Assembly: GCA_024516035.1 (NCBI GenBank)
Contig: CM044958.1
Span: 4,110,574 to 4,174,573, forward strand
From: Bactericera cockerelli
Lineage: Eukaryota > Arthropoda > Insecta > Hemiptera > Triozidae
Length of the DNA: 64,000 nucleotides
Direction: 5' to 3'
The notes under the pieces were generated by a model. That model saw nothing but the letters and a program-made list of their open reading frames with translations, ran no database searches and was not told the DNA's origin. Positions 9,797 through 21,474 of the stretch are shown in pieces. Position 1 is the stretch's first letter. Each line of letters begins with the position of its first letter. A program made the translations under genes and the position numbers.

Positions 9797-12700
9797 CTAT
9801 GAAAATCTAGGATTATTTTGAAAGAGAAAAAACTGTTTCAGGTCTTCAGATGTCCAAGATACATCATTGGGGCAATCTGGATCAGAGGTGAAGCATACTG
9901 ATTTTCTGACAGTTCTAATCTCCATAATGCTTTGAATATTTTGATCATTGATGGATCCACTCGCATAATTTGTACTTAAATCTTGAGAACTTTTCATTTC
10001 TTCTATTTGTGAGTCTGTCAGGAATGTATTTATTTGAGAATTAGACAAAAAAGTTTGGCTGTTTTGTGAATTTAATGTGGACAATACAGTACTATTCTTT
10101 GTCACTTGAGATATTTTTGTTGAATTATTCTGTTTTGTCAGGCTATGTTCAGGTTTCTGTGAACTTCTTTGTGTTGGACAATCTCTAGATATCTCTGCAA
10201 CACGGGATGGTGTCTTATGCACATCCACTATGTTCACTGTTCCTGGATCCGGTATCACATCATCCACTATGGTCTCAGCCAGGCTTGTGGTAGTTTCCAT
10301 ATCCCTACTAATTTCTCCTAGTAGTGTGTCCAATCTTGAAGTGGTTTTGATTTCTGTTTTAGTATCAACTTTGGCAGAATTCTTTTCTATTTCATCATGT
10401 CTGATTCCAAATGTTTTTTCAGGATATATTCTATCTGAAAAAGACCCACTCTTGGTCTCCACAATATACTCTTTTATTGATGTGACGGCCTTCTTACTAG
10501 TTGGTGGAACAAGCTTACTAGAATCATCATTACCTCCCCTTGGATTAGAGCTCTGTACTCTACTCTTGGAGGATACCGCTTTGTGATTTTTATTTTTATT
10601 TGATGAGTATTTTTTTACAGGACATGGAATTGGAGGAACTTTAAATGGGCTATGAGATGGGTCTGTCATTGCAATATCTGAATTCTGTGTTTGATCTTTT
10701 GCTATTCCATATGCCTCTTCTTGGTCATTAAAGATAGTGCTTGTAGTCAGTTCACTCTTCAATAATAAAGGCCTTATTGACTGCCGTTCATTCACATCTG
10801 CCATTCCTTTGTTGCTGTTGTTGGGTGGTGTCTGTGACAACAAACCCCCATATTCCTTTCTTGTGGAAATTTCAAATGTGTGGCTTTCATTTACAAGATT
10901 GTGTTTATTATTAGTATTTATTACTTTTACCTTGGACATTTCATCTTCTTTGGAATTAGATGTGTTTGGGCATGGTACATTTTGTCCTTTCAAGGCAGGT
11001 ATCTTGGCTGAGCAGCTTTTCAACAGTATAGGACTGTTCTGTATACTTTCACTATCCTTGTCAATATAGCCATCAGACGAGAAGAGCTGATCTAGTTTTT
11101 GAGACTGCGATGCTGTATTATTTAAAGCATGTTCACTTTGTTTCATAGTGTTCTTGATATTACTGTAATTATCATCTTGGAATAGCTCTTGATTGTTATT
11201 TGTGTTTTCACCAACATTTTGGTTTCTTATTGGAGACAAATAATCATCTCTAAAATTTCTTGAACCTAATCTATTTGTGTTTAAATTTGTTGATGTGTGG
11301 CTTTGAAATGTATCTAATGGAGTCTGGAAAATTTCAAGGTCTGTTTCCATCTGTTTAGACAAGATTTGCTCTTGGTCAGTTGTATTGAAATTATTATCAA
11401 TGGTTGTATCATTTGTCAAATTTAACTTGGTAAAACCATGGTGTATTTCATCGGTGGCTTTTTCATCATACATTGATAGATCAAAAACAGTACAATCCGA
11501 ATCATAATCTTCTTCATCGCTTGGAGCACTTCTATGAGGTGGAGAACCTTGTGATGAGTAAGTGTACGTTTTAACAGATGAGTTCGATTGTTCTTCATAT
11601 TTTTTGTCATGTTCCAATTCTTGAGAACGAATAAAGTCCGTGGAGTTTAATGATACAGATGTACCAATATGGAGGGTTGATTCTTGGTTTTGTCCTGAAG
11701 AATTCAAATGTCCATGTTCCGATTCTGATTCCATAAAAGTGTTGCTGGACCGAACCTCGGTGTCTCCAAGCGGATATTCAAGTCCATTTTCGGAATGGAC
11801 CACATCTCTCTGTTGAAGGGCAGTATTAAAATGACTCGAAAGTGCTTGAGGTTCTTTTGAATTCGAGTTTAATTCATTTGATTTTTTGGTCGAATTGATA
11901 TTTTGAGAGACAGTGAACTGATGTGATGGAAACTGAGTGTACTGTCCTGTTTTCTGTCGGAGACTTTCTAATTGTGCCTGATGTGGTAAAGTAATTAATG
12001 ACTTGTTTTGGACTGTGTCATTCTCAAAATGAGTCTTCGGTCTAATGACATTTTCTTGCGGTAATGGATTATTAAGTTGTACTTGCGTAATGAGTTTATT
12101 CACGGCACATTTCAAATTCTGAATTCTTTTATTGTCCTGAAAAAATAAAATAAAAGTAAATTAATAAATATGTAATCGCGATATATCTCAAGCTTCAAAT
12201 AAAATAGTTTTCAGGTCAAATTTATCTCTGTTTTAGCAAAATAACCTCTTTATAAACGAAACTTCGATGTATGAGGGGGAACAAATCCTATCTTTCTCGA
12301 GTTCTCTTCTATTCAGGACATGTTTGACAGTACCCGAAAAGTCCGAAGAAAAAAACTTGGAAAATCCATCAAATTGGATAAAAGTTTGGGAATTACCTCC
12401 TTGGAAGTACTTTGAATTCGATTCACATCACTGAGAAGAGATTGAAGTTGGGATGTCATATACTCGAAGCCAGCCTGTGTCAGCCGGGTTTGAAAGTCTT
12501 GTGTTAGTTCATGCGCTTGGACCCGCAACAAGCTTAGTCTTATCTCAACATTGTCTCCACTGCAGGCGGTGCTCCTGTCCTGGATTCGTAAAATAAAAAA
12601 ATTGGACTTGATAATAATAATAATAATATCGCCATATTTATACTGCCCGATTATTATGTGGTAAAAATTCCAAATGTGAGGATCACTTGTCATGTCCCGG

Positions 12701-13971
12701 CTGGGTTTCGAACCCACGACATCTGGATTCACAGAGTGCCGCCTTTACCACTGAGCTACCGGGACATGATTTCAAACCAAAAGATTTCTATCCCTTAGTT
12801 TCTTGGAAATGCCAAACCTGGACATGACGAATATGGTGATTCTTATTATATGTCCGTTGCTAGACTTTGGAATTCTCTTCAAAGGGACTTACTAGATTTG
12901 GGCTGTTCCTCAAGACTTTCCTTGATTTTCTTGAGACCTAAAATCTAAGAATGAATATTACTTCATGAATTAGTTAGTAGTTGGATGGAAGATCCCGCTA
13001 AGAGAGTGCTAATTTATTCAAAGCGCTAAAAATAACACGTTTCTTATTATTACAAAATTATAGTGAATAGCGCAGAATTATTAAACTTATAATTATAAGA
13101 CTTTTTTTTAAAGATTAGTGTTTCACAGCCGTTTTTATTTCGTAGTCATGAAACAGAAGCTACTGTAGACGCTTGTGGTCTGTGTTGTAGCCTGTCCATC
13201 CCGTAATATGCCTCCCCTCTGGTGGGCGAGAAGTGACACAATACTTCCCATTTAGGTGCTGGGTCAACACGAGCGCACCAGAAGGTATCCCTTACAAACA
13301 ATTGTAAAAAAATTAAGATTACAAATTTTTGTCGGCACGGGGAACGAACCCGATACCTTCCGCATGGCAAGCGATTGCTTAACCATTGAGCTAATTGCGC
13401 GCTCAGTGGTTAAGCACTCGTTATCCTAATATCTTATATTAGGCAATATAAAATAAGCTCTTATTTATCCTAATATCTTATATTAGGCAATATAAAATAA
13501 GCTCTTATTTATCCTAATATCTTATATTAGACAATATAAAATAAGCTCTTATTTATCCTAATATCTTATACTGCCCATAATACCTATCTGAGCGTCATCA
13601 GCCACAACTTTCTACTGCTGAACATTTTCGTGACAGAACTCGTCGATGGTCAAGTCGTCGTTCTCGTAGTACAGAAGTTGCGGGTTCGAAACCCCAGATT
13701 ATTAACAAAATTAATAAACAAACTCTCTGACTCAAGTCATTGCTAAGCGTCGGTTTTCCCCATCTTACACAGTACGCAATCCGTGACTTAGCGTTCAGAG
13801 GTATTACAAAAACGAATTGCGCCCCAATCATTCAGTATAGGTATCAATAAGAGTATGAGGGTATACGAAAAGTTTACTTACAATATTTTGTCTTGGAATA
13901 GGTTTCTTGGTGCGAGTTTGCCTCTTATATCTCAAAGCATTTTTTGAGGTGGATTTTCTGGTTCGAGCCAT
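9797..13971 (-). CDS. Uncharacterised 870-aa protein with histone-H3-like N-terminus
   Basis: Three coding exons on the minus strand: 13882-13971 (30 codons), 12397-12579 (61 codons) and 9797-12136 (779 codons plus stop). All junctions are phase 0 with GTAAGT or GTAATT donors and CAG acceptors. The N-terminus is MARTRKSTSKNALRYKRQTR. After Met removal it would start A-R-T, like histone H3. Exon 2 and early exon 3 form a helical, probably coiled-coil segment (LTQAGFEYMTSQLQSLLSDV ... DNKRIQNLKCAVNKLITQV). The middle 600 residues are Ser/Thr/Asn/Gln-rich and look disordered. Near the end RKSVCF (residues 835-840, bases 9890-9907) fits a PP1-docking RVxF motif overlapping an Aurora-type site, followed by DVSWTSEDLKQFF. 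I do not recognise the family. A shugoshin-like or other chromosomal-passenger/kinetochore role is only a guess from these motifs. An AATAAA signal lies 27 bp past the stop. Confidence 0.75.
12603..12768 (-). repeat. tRNA-headed SINE (type C)
   Basis: Minus-strand head CCCGGTAGCTCAGTGGTAAA ... GGGTTCGAAACCC, followed by GGGACATGACAAGT and GGTATTTTTACCACATAATA-like body and an (ATT)n tail. It lies in the intron between exons 1 and 2 of the 870-aa gene. Other copies: 23034-23150, 28410-28613, 45435-45645, plus fragments at 28705-28763 and 40770-40860. Confidence 0.75.
13101..13402 (-). repeat. tRNA-Gly-like SINE (type B), copy 1
   Basis: Minus-strand head AATTAGCTCAATGGTTAAGC (A box) and GGGTTCGTTCCCC (B box), then the ~200-bp body (GCGCTCGTGTTGACCCAGCA, GGGAAGTATTGTGTCACTTC) and a tail GAAATAAAAACGGCTGTGAA. 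It abuts a second, plus-strand head fragment at 13401-13420, giving a head-to-head junction. Confidence 0.8.
13421..13580 (+). repeat. 44-bp tandem repeat, about 3.5 units
   Basis: Unit starts TTATCCTAATATCTTATATT at 13421, 13465, 13509 and 13553, exactly 44 bp apart and nearly identical. Each unit contains a small hairpin (CCTAATATCTTATATTAGG). It lies in intron 1 of the 870-aa gene, directly after a truncated SINE head. Confidence 0.85.
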
Positions 13972-14699
13972 AATATTATTAGTTGGTTGTCTTCTATTCA
14001 TTCATAGTATTCATTAGTCTTTTGAACCAGGTTACACACCTAACGAAAAATAGTTATTAGTTTTACAAGCAAAAGCACTCTATAGTTCTCACTCAAATTT
14101 CCTCTTCAACCGTCAAATTCAGTTCAAATTACCCAATCAGAGTGTTGAGAGTGTTTACTTAATTAACCACATTAGAGTACAGTTGAAAGGATATTTGGGT
14201 ATTATTATTATTAGTCTGTGCGTGTACCCAACAGAACCCTAGACCATGGTAGTGCCGTGGTCGGTACCATGTAAAATAAAAGCGTACCTATTTTTGTGAA
14301 TAATTTGAAGGGGAATAAAGAAATTCGAAAAAAGCAAATATTTTATGTATAAAATTTTTCAATAACACGAATATTTTCTAATCGAACCATGTTATTAATG
14401 TTAAGCTGCTTCAATTGAACGGAGTCCCGAAAATCGTCTTATGCTAAGCTGTAGGTACTATAAGGGTTCGCGGCTTTGTTGTGCCCGCGCACTTTAGAAG
14501 CCAAGTCTTCCTACGAGCTTAAGAAACATTTTAAAAAAGATAAACTTACTGTGGGTTCTACCCTGTATCTTTAAAACGAATTTATTCAGGTATGTTTTGC
14601 TTCAATACAAGATTGATACAAGTTAGGAAATTTCCTCTGAAATGTATTAACTACGGGTGGTACGTTAGAAAATTTGAATGGTGAAGATAAAAGAATTTT

Positions 14700-14880
14700 C
14701 GCCGACGATTGAAATCTTGTGACAGGATGCGTGAAATCGGTGTGCGTTCGTTCAACACAAGTTCATACAGCATAATAATCGAAATCGATTATGTTGTGCG
14801 ACCGTTATGCTGAGTGAATTTGTGTTGAAAGAACATTATGTCCAGCGAAATTGTGTTGTACGAACGTTTGAAATGGGTAA
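14700..14880. repeat. Cluster of degenerate 15-17-bp motifs, locus 1
   Basis: Units of the form TTRTGYTGnnnGAAC occur on both strands around a centre at AATCGAAATCGATT (14776-14790): inverted on the left, direct on the right. The same motif is denser at 22556-22735. It lies about 0.8 kb upstream of the 870-aa gene. The nature of the element is unknown. Confidence 0.5.
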
Positions 14881-15239
14881 AATCCATGAAACTCTTTCCA
14901 TTTCCCCACCCAGAGCTCAAAAGTTTCCCTTCAGAAGAGAATAGAGAAATTTTATCTATTGAATAGGGAATTTTTCACTGTGGAATAATGGAATAACCTT
15001 AACTCAATTATTATTTTTTACTTTTCTAGTTATCTTTTTTGCAGTTAAGAGGAGTGTATTATTAAAATACAGTGAACTAACAATCAAAGGATTGGAAATT
15101 TATTTAAAAAAATAATATTAATGTAATAAGAAAAGTTTTATTTGAACGACAACAAGCATCGACAGCTGTACTAGTGTACTCACATTACTGAAGTCCACAA
15201 GGTTGAACTATGGAAACTAGAGTGTCACTAGCCTTTGAT

Positions 15240-15420
15240 TGAATCTATTGTAATCTATAGATATGGGGATATGAAAAGAATATTGACTGCCACTGTGGAC
15301 AGGTGCAGACAAATGAACATCTCCTTGTCTGTAATCAATTGGATGAACCCTGTACCCAACAAGATCTAACCCTGGCCAATCTAAGATATGAAAGATATGT
15401 TGTTCCGGACATGAAAAGTA
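15240..15420 (+). pseudogene. Non-LTR reverse transcriptase C-terminal relic
   Basis: The plus-strand frame reads DCHCGQVQTNEHLLVCNQLD then EPCTQQDLTLANLRYER. The spacing C-x-C-x4-Q-T-x2-H-x4-C is the zinc-knuckle-like end of many insect non-LTR retrotransposon polymerases. No polymerase core is attached. Confidence 0.6.
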
Positions 15421-15764
15421 AAGTAAGTAATGTAATAAGCATGAATGGTTTTATGATCATCACTATTGTGAGACAGCAAACCTGTCTAGTTAAAAGCTTG
15501 TTTATCCCAAAAAAATTCAGTTCTTTTCTTTGCCACTACTATATCATTGTGCTATTTGTGCTTGTATCACTATATGAAATTTGTGTCATCTGACCCTCAT
15601 CTTTTCTCTGATGTTAGCCCTGCAAGACAAAACAGCTCCTATGTACTTCTCTTATATTTCCTTTGATTGAATACTGGAGCTGCTATGTCAAACATCAAAG
15701 GGAATTTACTTCAAACATTTCAGAATGCTTGTGTTGTGTTTCACTCATTTGATCATGTTTTAGC

Positions 15765-16520
15765 TAAATGAAAAAATCTTCAATGGTTACGAATTGATAA
15801 GAGATTAAAATATCTGAGATTGGGCTTACTGTGGAGAATTTTGAATGAGGCTTCACCTCCATATCTTCACTCATCATTTCATACACTCTTCATTCCACAG
15901 TCATAATACTCGCTTCACTTATCTCTCTATTCCACCTCACAATACAGTAGAACCTTCATTATCTGAGGATTAATGTCTACTAGGGGTATGCCCGTATGCT
16001 GGATAGTCGAGGTCCTATATAAAAGTCTGGATAATTGAGAGGACCCTAAAAAACCAAATAATAAAGAAGAATTTTGATTTTGTGTAAAAGCAGATGTATT
16101 TTGATATATTTTATTATAACAAGAAATTTTGTCCCCTCCTAGTTTCTTATTAGTCTTCAATGTCTTTTCACACATCAACAGGTCATTGATAGGTTGTCCG
16201 GTAGATCTTGCTTGCAAAAACCACTTGAAAACTGCCTGATCCAAGGAATCATAAGAAGAAGTCTTCATGCATGTATGCTTGGAGCTCTGATTATCAGTAG
16301 CAGCGTTGCTATGCACCTATTCAATAACAGCGTGTTTTTTTTTTAATCTGGATAATCAAGTATCCGCATGGTTGAGGACGGGATAATCAAGGTTCTACTG
16401 TACTAACCATATGGGGAATAGTTTTACTGTTAATGCTATAAGATCATGGAATCAATTGCCTGATGAACTATGGAGAATCAAGTTTCTCATAGAAACATTT
16501 CTTGGAAAATATAAATTAAT
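15765..16520 (+). pseudogene. Non-LTR retrotransposon C-terminal relic split by a pogo-type insertion
   Basis: The plus-strand frame gives HSHNTRFTYLSIPPHN up to 15944 and, after the insertion, TNHMGNSFTVNAIRSWNQLP and DELWRIKFLIETFLGKYK (16403-16515). Together these match the H-x-TR ... P ... SF..A...WN.LP module at the end of jockey/CR1-type polymerases. Removing the insertion plus one TA restores the frame. Upstream it is broken by stops. Confidence 0.7.
15945..16400 (-). mobile_element. Tigger/pogo-type element with CENP-B-like HTH relic
   Basis: TIRs CAGTAGAACCTTCATTATC (left) and CAGTAGAACCTTGATTATCC (right, reverse complement) are flanked by TA on both sides (15943-15944, 16401-16402). 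Inside, on the minus strand, SYDSLDQAVFKWFLQARSTG and QPINDLLMCEKTLKTNKKLG are a typical CENP-B/Tc5-type helix-turn-helix as in Tigger transposases. The DDE domain is absent, so this is a deletion derivative. Confidence 0.8.
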
Positions 16521-16552
16521 TTTAATCTTTTTTTTTAACATGTCGTTTCTAT

Positions 16553-17220
16553 GTATTTTTATTTATTTAGCTTCTTTTTACTTTCCTTATCCTATAATAA
16601 GGAAAGTATTGTATTCGTCTAAAATTTGACCTACCCAGCTTTTCACATTTCTGGACGAATCATAGCCTCAGGATACCAAAAAAGTGGTTTTCAGCCATTG
16701 GTCCGTGCGTCTGTCTGTGTGTGTGTCTGTGTGTGTGTGAACAGGATATCTCAAGAACGGTAAGAGCTAGAGACTTGAAATTTGGTATGGTAATTAATTT
16801 TATACACCAGACGAACCATGAAACTTTTGGTTGAAATCGGCCGCATTCTGCGGCCGCAGGGCCGCAAATATTGGCCGCAAGCACCGCTTCTTTGAATTGG
16901 TTAAAGATACAAAAAAAGTTAGAGAACAACATTTTCTCAAATTAAAAAAATAAAAGGGGTTCACTCTGATCATTTTTTTGATATCTTTAACTTTTTGGAA
17001 ACCGGCCCCAATTTACCGGTATTGTAGGGGGACCTGATTGGACTAACTTTTTTATTATTCATCCTAGATGGGGGTTGTGACATATCAAATTAAATGATTT
17101 TGAAGTGCTGATCACGAATTTGGCATTGATTTTTAGTTATCTGTTACCGTTCAGTCACCAGTGGCGGAATTTGACTCCTTTTTGGGAGATAAGGAAAGTC
17201 GTGTGATGTTTACACCAGAT
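16553..17220. mobile_element. Repeat bounded by inverted ACTTTCCTTAT motifs
   Basis: The left end ACTTTCCTTATCCTATAATA and right end AGATAAGGAAAGT are inverted. The interior carries TCTCAAGAACGGTAAGAGCT and a GGCCGC-rich patch (about 16840-16880). Diverged pieces occur at 8340-8450, 27400-27720, 29760-29800 and 49130-49165. No coding capacity is seen. Classification is unknown. Confidence 0.5.
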
Positions 17221-17359
17221 TTTTTATATTATTATTGAAATATCTAGATAGGGAACTCCAAGGGTAGGGTGGAAGAGATTAGCATAGGCAATAACCCCTC
17301 CCTTTAGTTAGGACACATGTTTATATATTTTTTTCTGTTCTTTTCCCTTTTTATTGTAT

Positions 17360-18346
17360 ATTAGAGTGGATCAAAAAATCATTTTATTTTATTTAATTAA
17401 CGCTATACCTCGGAAAAGTTGTGGCTGTTCAAGGTAAGACTTGTGAGCTAAAAAAATTTTGGACCACGTCTTCCGGTCGCGCAAAGGCTTTCTTTCAAAA
17501 TGGCAAAAATCCAAAAAAAAAAAAATAATAATAAAGAAATTAAAAAAAAAAATGTAAAAAAATTGATAGGTAATCAATTTTTTTTGGTTTGCTATAGAAT
17601 ATACTAGTTATAAAAAGACTAGTATAAAGAGTTCAAAAAAACACCAATGAAAACACCTTTACCAGTCGCGCAAAGGCCTTGAAATTTGTGAATTTCACGA
17701 AAATTCACTATAATTTGCCCTTTTTCAAGGAATTGAAAAATATAGGTAATTTTTTTTTAATCTGACTCCCCATAGAAATTATTACTTGCATGAAGGTCCG
17801 AAGAATCCGCAGAGACCAAAAAAAAATATAATCGGACCAACCCTTCCGGTTGTGCAAAGGCCTTGAATAGTTATCCTCTAAATCTATGTACCTACTTACT
17901 TTATGTATATCATTCAGACCAGCTTAAAAATTGACACAGAACTCACGAAGAAAAGTTATAGGTACGAGTATACGACGAATTCCATCCAGACCCTACCCGT
18001 ATCTCAGTAGTCAAGACGTCTACTGGTAATCCAGAGGTCGCGGGTTCGAAAGGTGACCGGTAAAGGCGGTTTCATTGGTGTTTTTTTTTAAACTCTTTAT
18101 ACTAGTCTGGTCTTTTTATAACTAGTATATGCTATAGCAAACCAAAAAATCGATTATAATTTTTTTTACATTTTTTTTAAATTTTCTTTTTTTTGGATTT
18201 TCGTCATTTTGAAAGCCTTTGCGCGACCGGAAGACGTGGTCCAAAAAGTTTTTTTGCTCAAAAGTCTTATCTCGATAAGCCACTACTTTTCCGGGGTATA
18301 GCGTTAATTAAATAAAATGAAATGATTTATTGACCCACTCTATTAT
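17360..18346. mobile_element. Foldback element with arms of about 290 bp
   Basis: The left arm (about 17361-17668) and right arm (about 18056-18346) are inverted copies: TAGAGTGGATCAAAAAATCA at the left tip against TAGAGTGGGTCAATAAATCA read inward from the right. Inner landmarks include GCGTTAATTAAATAAAATGA, GACGTGGTCCAAAAAG and TATACTAGTCTTTTTATAAC. The spacer holds more TTCCGGT-CGCGCAAAGG motifs and a tRNA-like C-type head (17993-18060). It is inserted in an AT-rich 3'-UTR-like repeat whose halves continue on each side (17245-17360, 18347-18450). Confidence 0.75.
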
Positions 18347-18489
18347 ATACATTATTTTTTTCCTTTCCATTATTGTTTCCATTATTTGATTCTTATAATA
18401 ATTATTTGTACTGTACATACCTAATTATGTCTATGTATATCCAATAAAGTGTTTAATAATATTAATTATCTATCTTTTTGCTTTCAGAG

Positions 18490-18640
18490 ACTTGCCGTGC
18501 AGATCTTTAAGTGACTCCCACTGCCTCTGGACATCTGGCTTTTCTGCTGCCTCAGGCCATCCGTCTCTTCTGTTGCCTCCGGCTATCTGGCTCTTCAGCT
18601 GCCTCCGGCTTTTCTCCTGCCTGCCTGTATTATTATTCAT
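18490..18640 (+). repeat. Short GC-rich tandem repeat
   Basis: Several diverged units of roughly 30 bp share CTGCCTCCGGCTATCTGGCT-like sequence (CTGCCTCTGGACATCTGGCT, TTGCCTCCGGCTATCTGGCT, CTGCCTCCGGCTTTTCT). It stands out against an AT-rich background. Confidence 0.5.
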
Positions 18641-19165
18641 TTATTTATTTACACGCTGATTAAGATTGTCTAGGCAACCATGTTTCATGTCAACCCACTT
18701 CTAAACAATGTAAACTTAATTATTACAATAAAAAAAAAAAAAAAAAAAAAAAAAAAATGAAATTCTGATGTTCTCTATTTCCCAGACAAAACAAATAGCC
18801 ACCACTTATAGCTTGTAAAAATACAGCTGTTGCATTTTTGTATTCAACGTTTCATAGGTGGAGAAAATAACCTGGTTCCCAACTTCATTTGTCTGTCACT
18901 GTTAATGTCAATTTTACAGTTACCAGAGCAGCCGGAAAGATAAAATGGCCAAGCAGTGGTTCTTAACATTTTTAGCATCGCGGCACACTTAGCATGAAGA
19001 TCAAAGATATTGGACTTAGCCGCAGACAAAATTTTGAAGATGTTTATAAAAAGAAAGAGATTTTGTATTGAACCCAACTAATATTGAGGGCTTTTTTTAT
19101 CTTCAGAAATTTTATAGCACATCAGCATTATAGGATGGGAATCACTGTGCTTACTTTATTAAGTA

Positions 19166-19335
19166 GTCACTGTGGCCGAGTGGAGTAGGCTAGCAAGCAG
19201 GGTGACCTGGGTTCGATTCCCGGCAGCGCAGAAATTTTCTGCGTGGATGTCCGGGGTCCACTCATACCTCATGAGGAATAAGCGACCTCACTAGAGACGA
19301 GGTTCTGTTTTAACTTGGGTACTGGACGATTTGGC
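19166..19335 (+). repeat. tRNA-headed SINE (type A), copy 1
   Basis: Head GTCACTGTGGCCGAGTGGAG with B box GGGTTCGATTCCC, then body motifs TGTCCGGGGTCCACTCATAC and CTCATGAGGAATAAG. Other copies: 20915-21157 (-), 21842-22020 (+), 22195-22355 (-), 28316-28392 (+, head only) and 47515-47796 (-). Confidence 0.75.
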
Positions 19336-19884
19336 TTTCGTTTGTCTGTCTGTTAAGCGATAGCACCCGACCGGATTCTTCAAAATTGTTATTAGTATGT
19401 ATACATGTTCATTGGGGTCTTAGAATTTTACCTATTGTTTTTAGGCCGGCTAGGAAGGAACACTCGACCGCAGCGCAGGCTCCTACCTAGTAGAGGCAGA
19501 CCTCAACTCAACCAGGAAAAATCTATCCTGCTTGGTAGAATACCTCGATACTGGGCAAGCTAAAGACGACTCTAGGCGGGAACCTCAATTATCCATCACT
19601 ATACCTCCTAACCTCCATTCGTCACACCAGAAAGCCTTAAGTCTGGACGGCAGTCCATAACTTCGGCTATGCCTTTGATGACTTTTTGAAATAGTGTGAT
19701 CGGTTAAGGGGGAGGGGGGTCGACAAGAGTCAGATTTTGCCCATCTCACCCATCTGTTACCGTTTCGGCTGTAGAAACATTTTACGCCTGAACCTTCGAC
19801 TCTCACCCGAAATACAGACAAATGTCACTCGAGTTGACATTACTTACTTGTAAATTAGGGACGGGTTCTAAAAAGCTCGAGATA

Positions 19885-20214
19885 TACAGAGTGTCCCACC
19901 AAAGTTGGACACCTCAAATTACCCGGCCCATGAAAGAGTTTTTGAAAAATAAAAAATTCAAGGGTACATGTTTCAATTATGCGGTTTCAGTCATGAATTT
20001 TTTTTTATACAGGGTGGTTCGAAAGTCAAAAATTGAGGTGTCAACTTTCGATTTTTAAATGAATCGACCTGAATTTTATTTGATAATTCAACTTCTAAAT
20101 GGTTTCTGAGTACTTTTTTGAACTAAAATATTACATACAGGGTAGGTTTTTTGACCATTTTACTTCCAAGAAATTTCTAATATTAGAAATCGGAGAAGTA
20201 TTATTGTGTTCGTT

Positions 20215-20245
<31 letters not shown>

Positions 20246-20810
20246 TATTTTTTGCTCCGATTTCTGGACGTTTCATAACCTCCTGAGCAACTTTGGTTTT
20301 GTGTGCGTCTGTCGATCCGTCGGTCTGTTAAAAATATTCCTTGTAACGCGCAAATCTCAGAAACTACTGAACGGATTTTGATGAAATTTTGCACACATAC
20401 ATATAGGAGACGTTCTGTAGATGGTCCCATTTAAAACAAATTTGAAGAAAATCGGTTAAGCGGTTTGGAGATACAAGTGATTTAGTAGAAAATCTCAAAA
20501 TTGGCACGTGGTCGTGTATACAATGTGAAACAATCACGAGGAAGTATTGTGTCCATGATTGGCAGTGTTTTTTTTTTTTTTTTTTTTTTTCTAAATCTCG
20601 AATAATGATTTCGTTTAATTTTTTCGATAACAAGAATAGAAAGTGTTTGTGTAATGAAAACACGCATTTTCAATTGTCAGCAAAAATTTTCATACAGGGT
20701 GTAAAATAATTTTACTTGGTTTTTTTTTTTAAACCGAGTTTATTTTACAAAAACTCTTTCAGCTTCCGAGTAATTTGAGGTGTCCAACTTTGGTGGGACA
20801 CCCTGTATAT
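19885..20810. mobile_element. Long-TIR element with TACAGGGTG-type ends
   Basis: The left end GAGTGTCCCACCAAAGTTGG, ACACCTCAAATTAC and the right end (reverse complement) GGGTGTCCCACCAAAGTTGG, ACACCTCAAATTAC match over about 45 bp. TACAGGGTG-like motifs recur inside at 20009, 20137 and 20693. No transposase is seen. It contains poly-A/T tracts at 20221-20245 and 20570-20590. Confidence 0.7.
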
Positions 20811-20914
20811 ACAATTATACATATATCTATTTATAAAATGCTTGAAGGTAACCTCTGTCATTTTTTAACTTTCCTTATCTTATAATAATAATTTAAATAA
20901 ATGTGTATAATAAA

Positions 20915-21157
20915 AGAGCAGAATTATAGGACTTTTTCGTATCCGGTATAATCCTTATCTTATTTCTGCTTATAATTTCGCCTCTCTACGCTACTCATAT
21001 TAAAGCAGCTACTCATGTTTCCTCACGAGGTATGATTGGACCCCGGACATGAAAGTACAGACCCGAAAAAATCCAGCCCTGCTGGAGATCGAACCCAGGT
21101 CACCGTGCACGCTGCACGCAAGCCAAGAGCGGTAACCCACTGGACAACCGTGACTAC
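20915..21157 (-). repeat. tRNA-headed SINE (type A), copy 2
   Basis: Minus-strand type A head with B-box region GGGTTCGATCTCC and the body CTCACGAGGTATGA (as read on plus), ending in the family tail TCCTATAATTCTGC near 20920. Confidence 0.65.
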
Positions 21158-21474
21158 CCTTATCTTACAGAAAGGACAATTTTTGCATATTTGTAGACTT
21201 CTTTTAGGAAGAGGATGTAAAGAAAAGACCCAATAAAGGAAAGAAAAGACCCAATTTACCCGTCTTTCAAAAATTATTCCACGAAATCAATTCAAAACCA
21301 AAACCACTTTAATATGCTCTGAATTTCTAATGGGTTAATCAATCATTCTTTCTCCTTATCATTCTCTCTTTAGCTCACTTACTCTCTGTCAGGTCGTCTT
21401 TTTAATTTTCTCTCTCTCGCAAACACATAAAATTTAAAAACTCAAATTTTCTCTTTCTCAGGGTCGGACTTAAG

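Noticed and set aside
10230..11069. Plus-strand open frames inside the 870-aa gene
   Set aside because: Antisense shadows of the long minus-strand exon, with no splice or family support.
12313..12732. Exon 2 of the 870-aa gene extended through a type C SINE to an upstream ATG
   Set aside because: The extension is SINE sequence; the acceptor at 12580-12582 and phase-0 exon 1 at 13882-13971 fit better.
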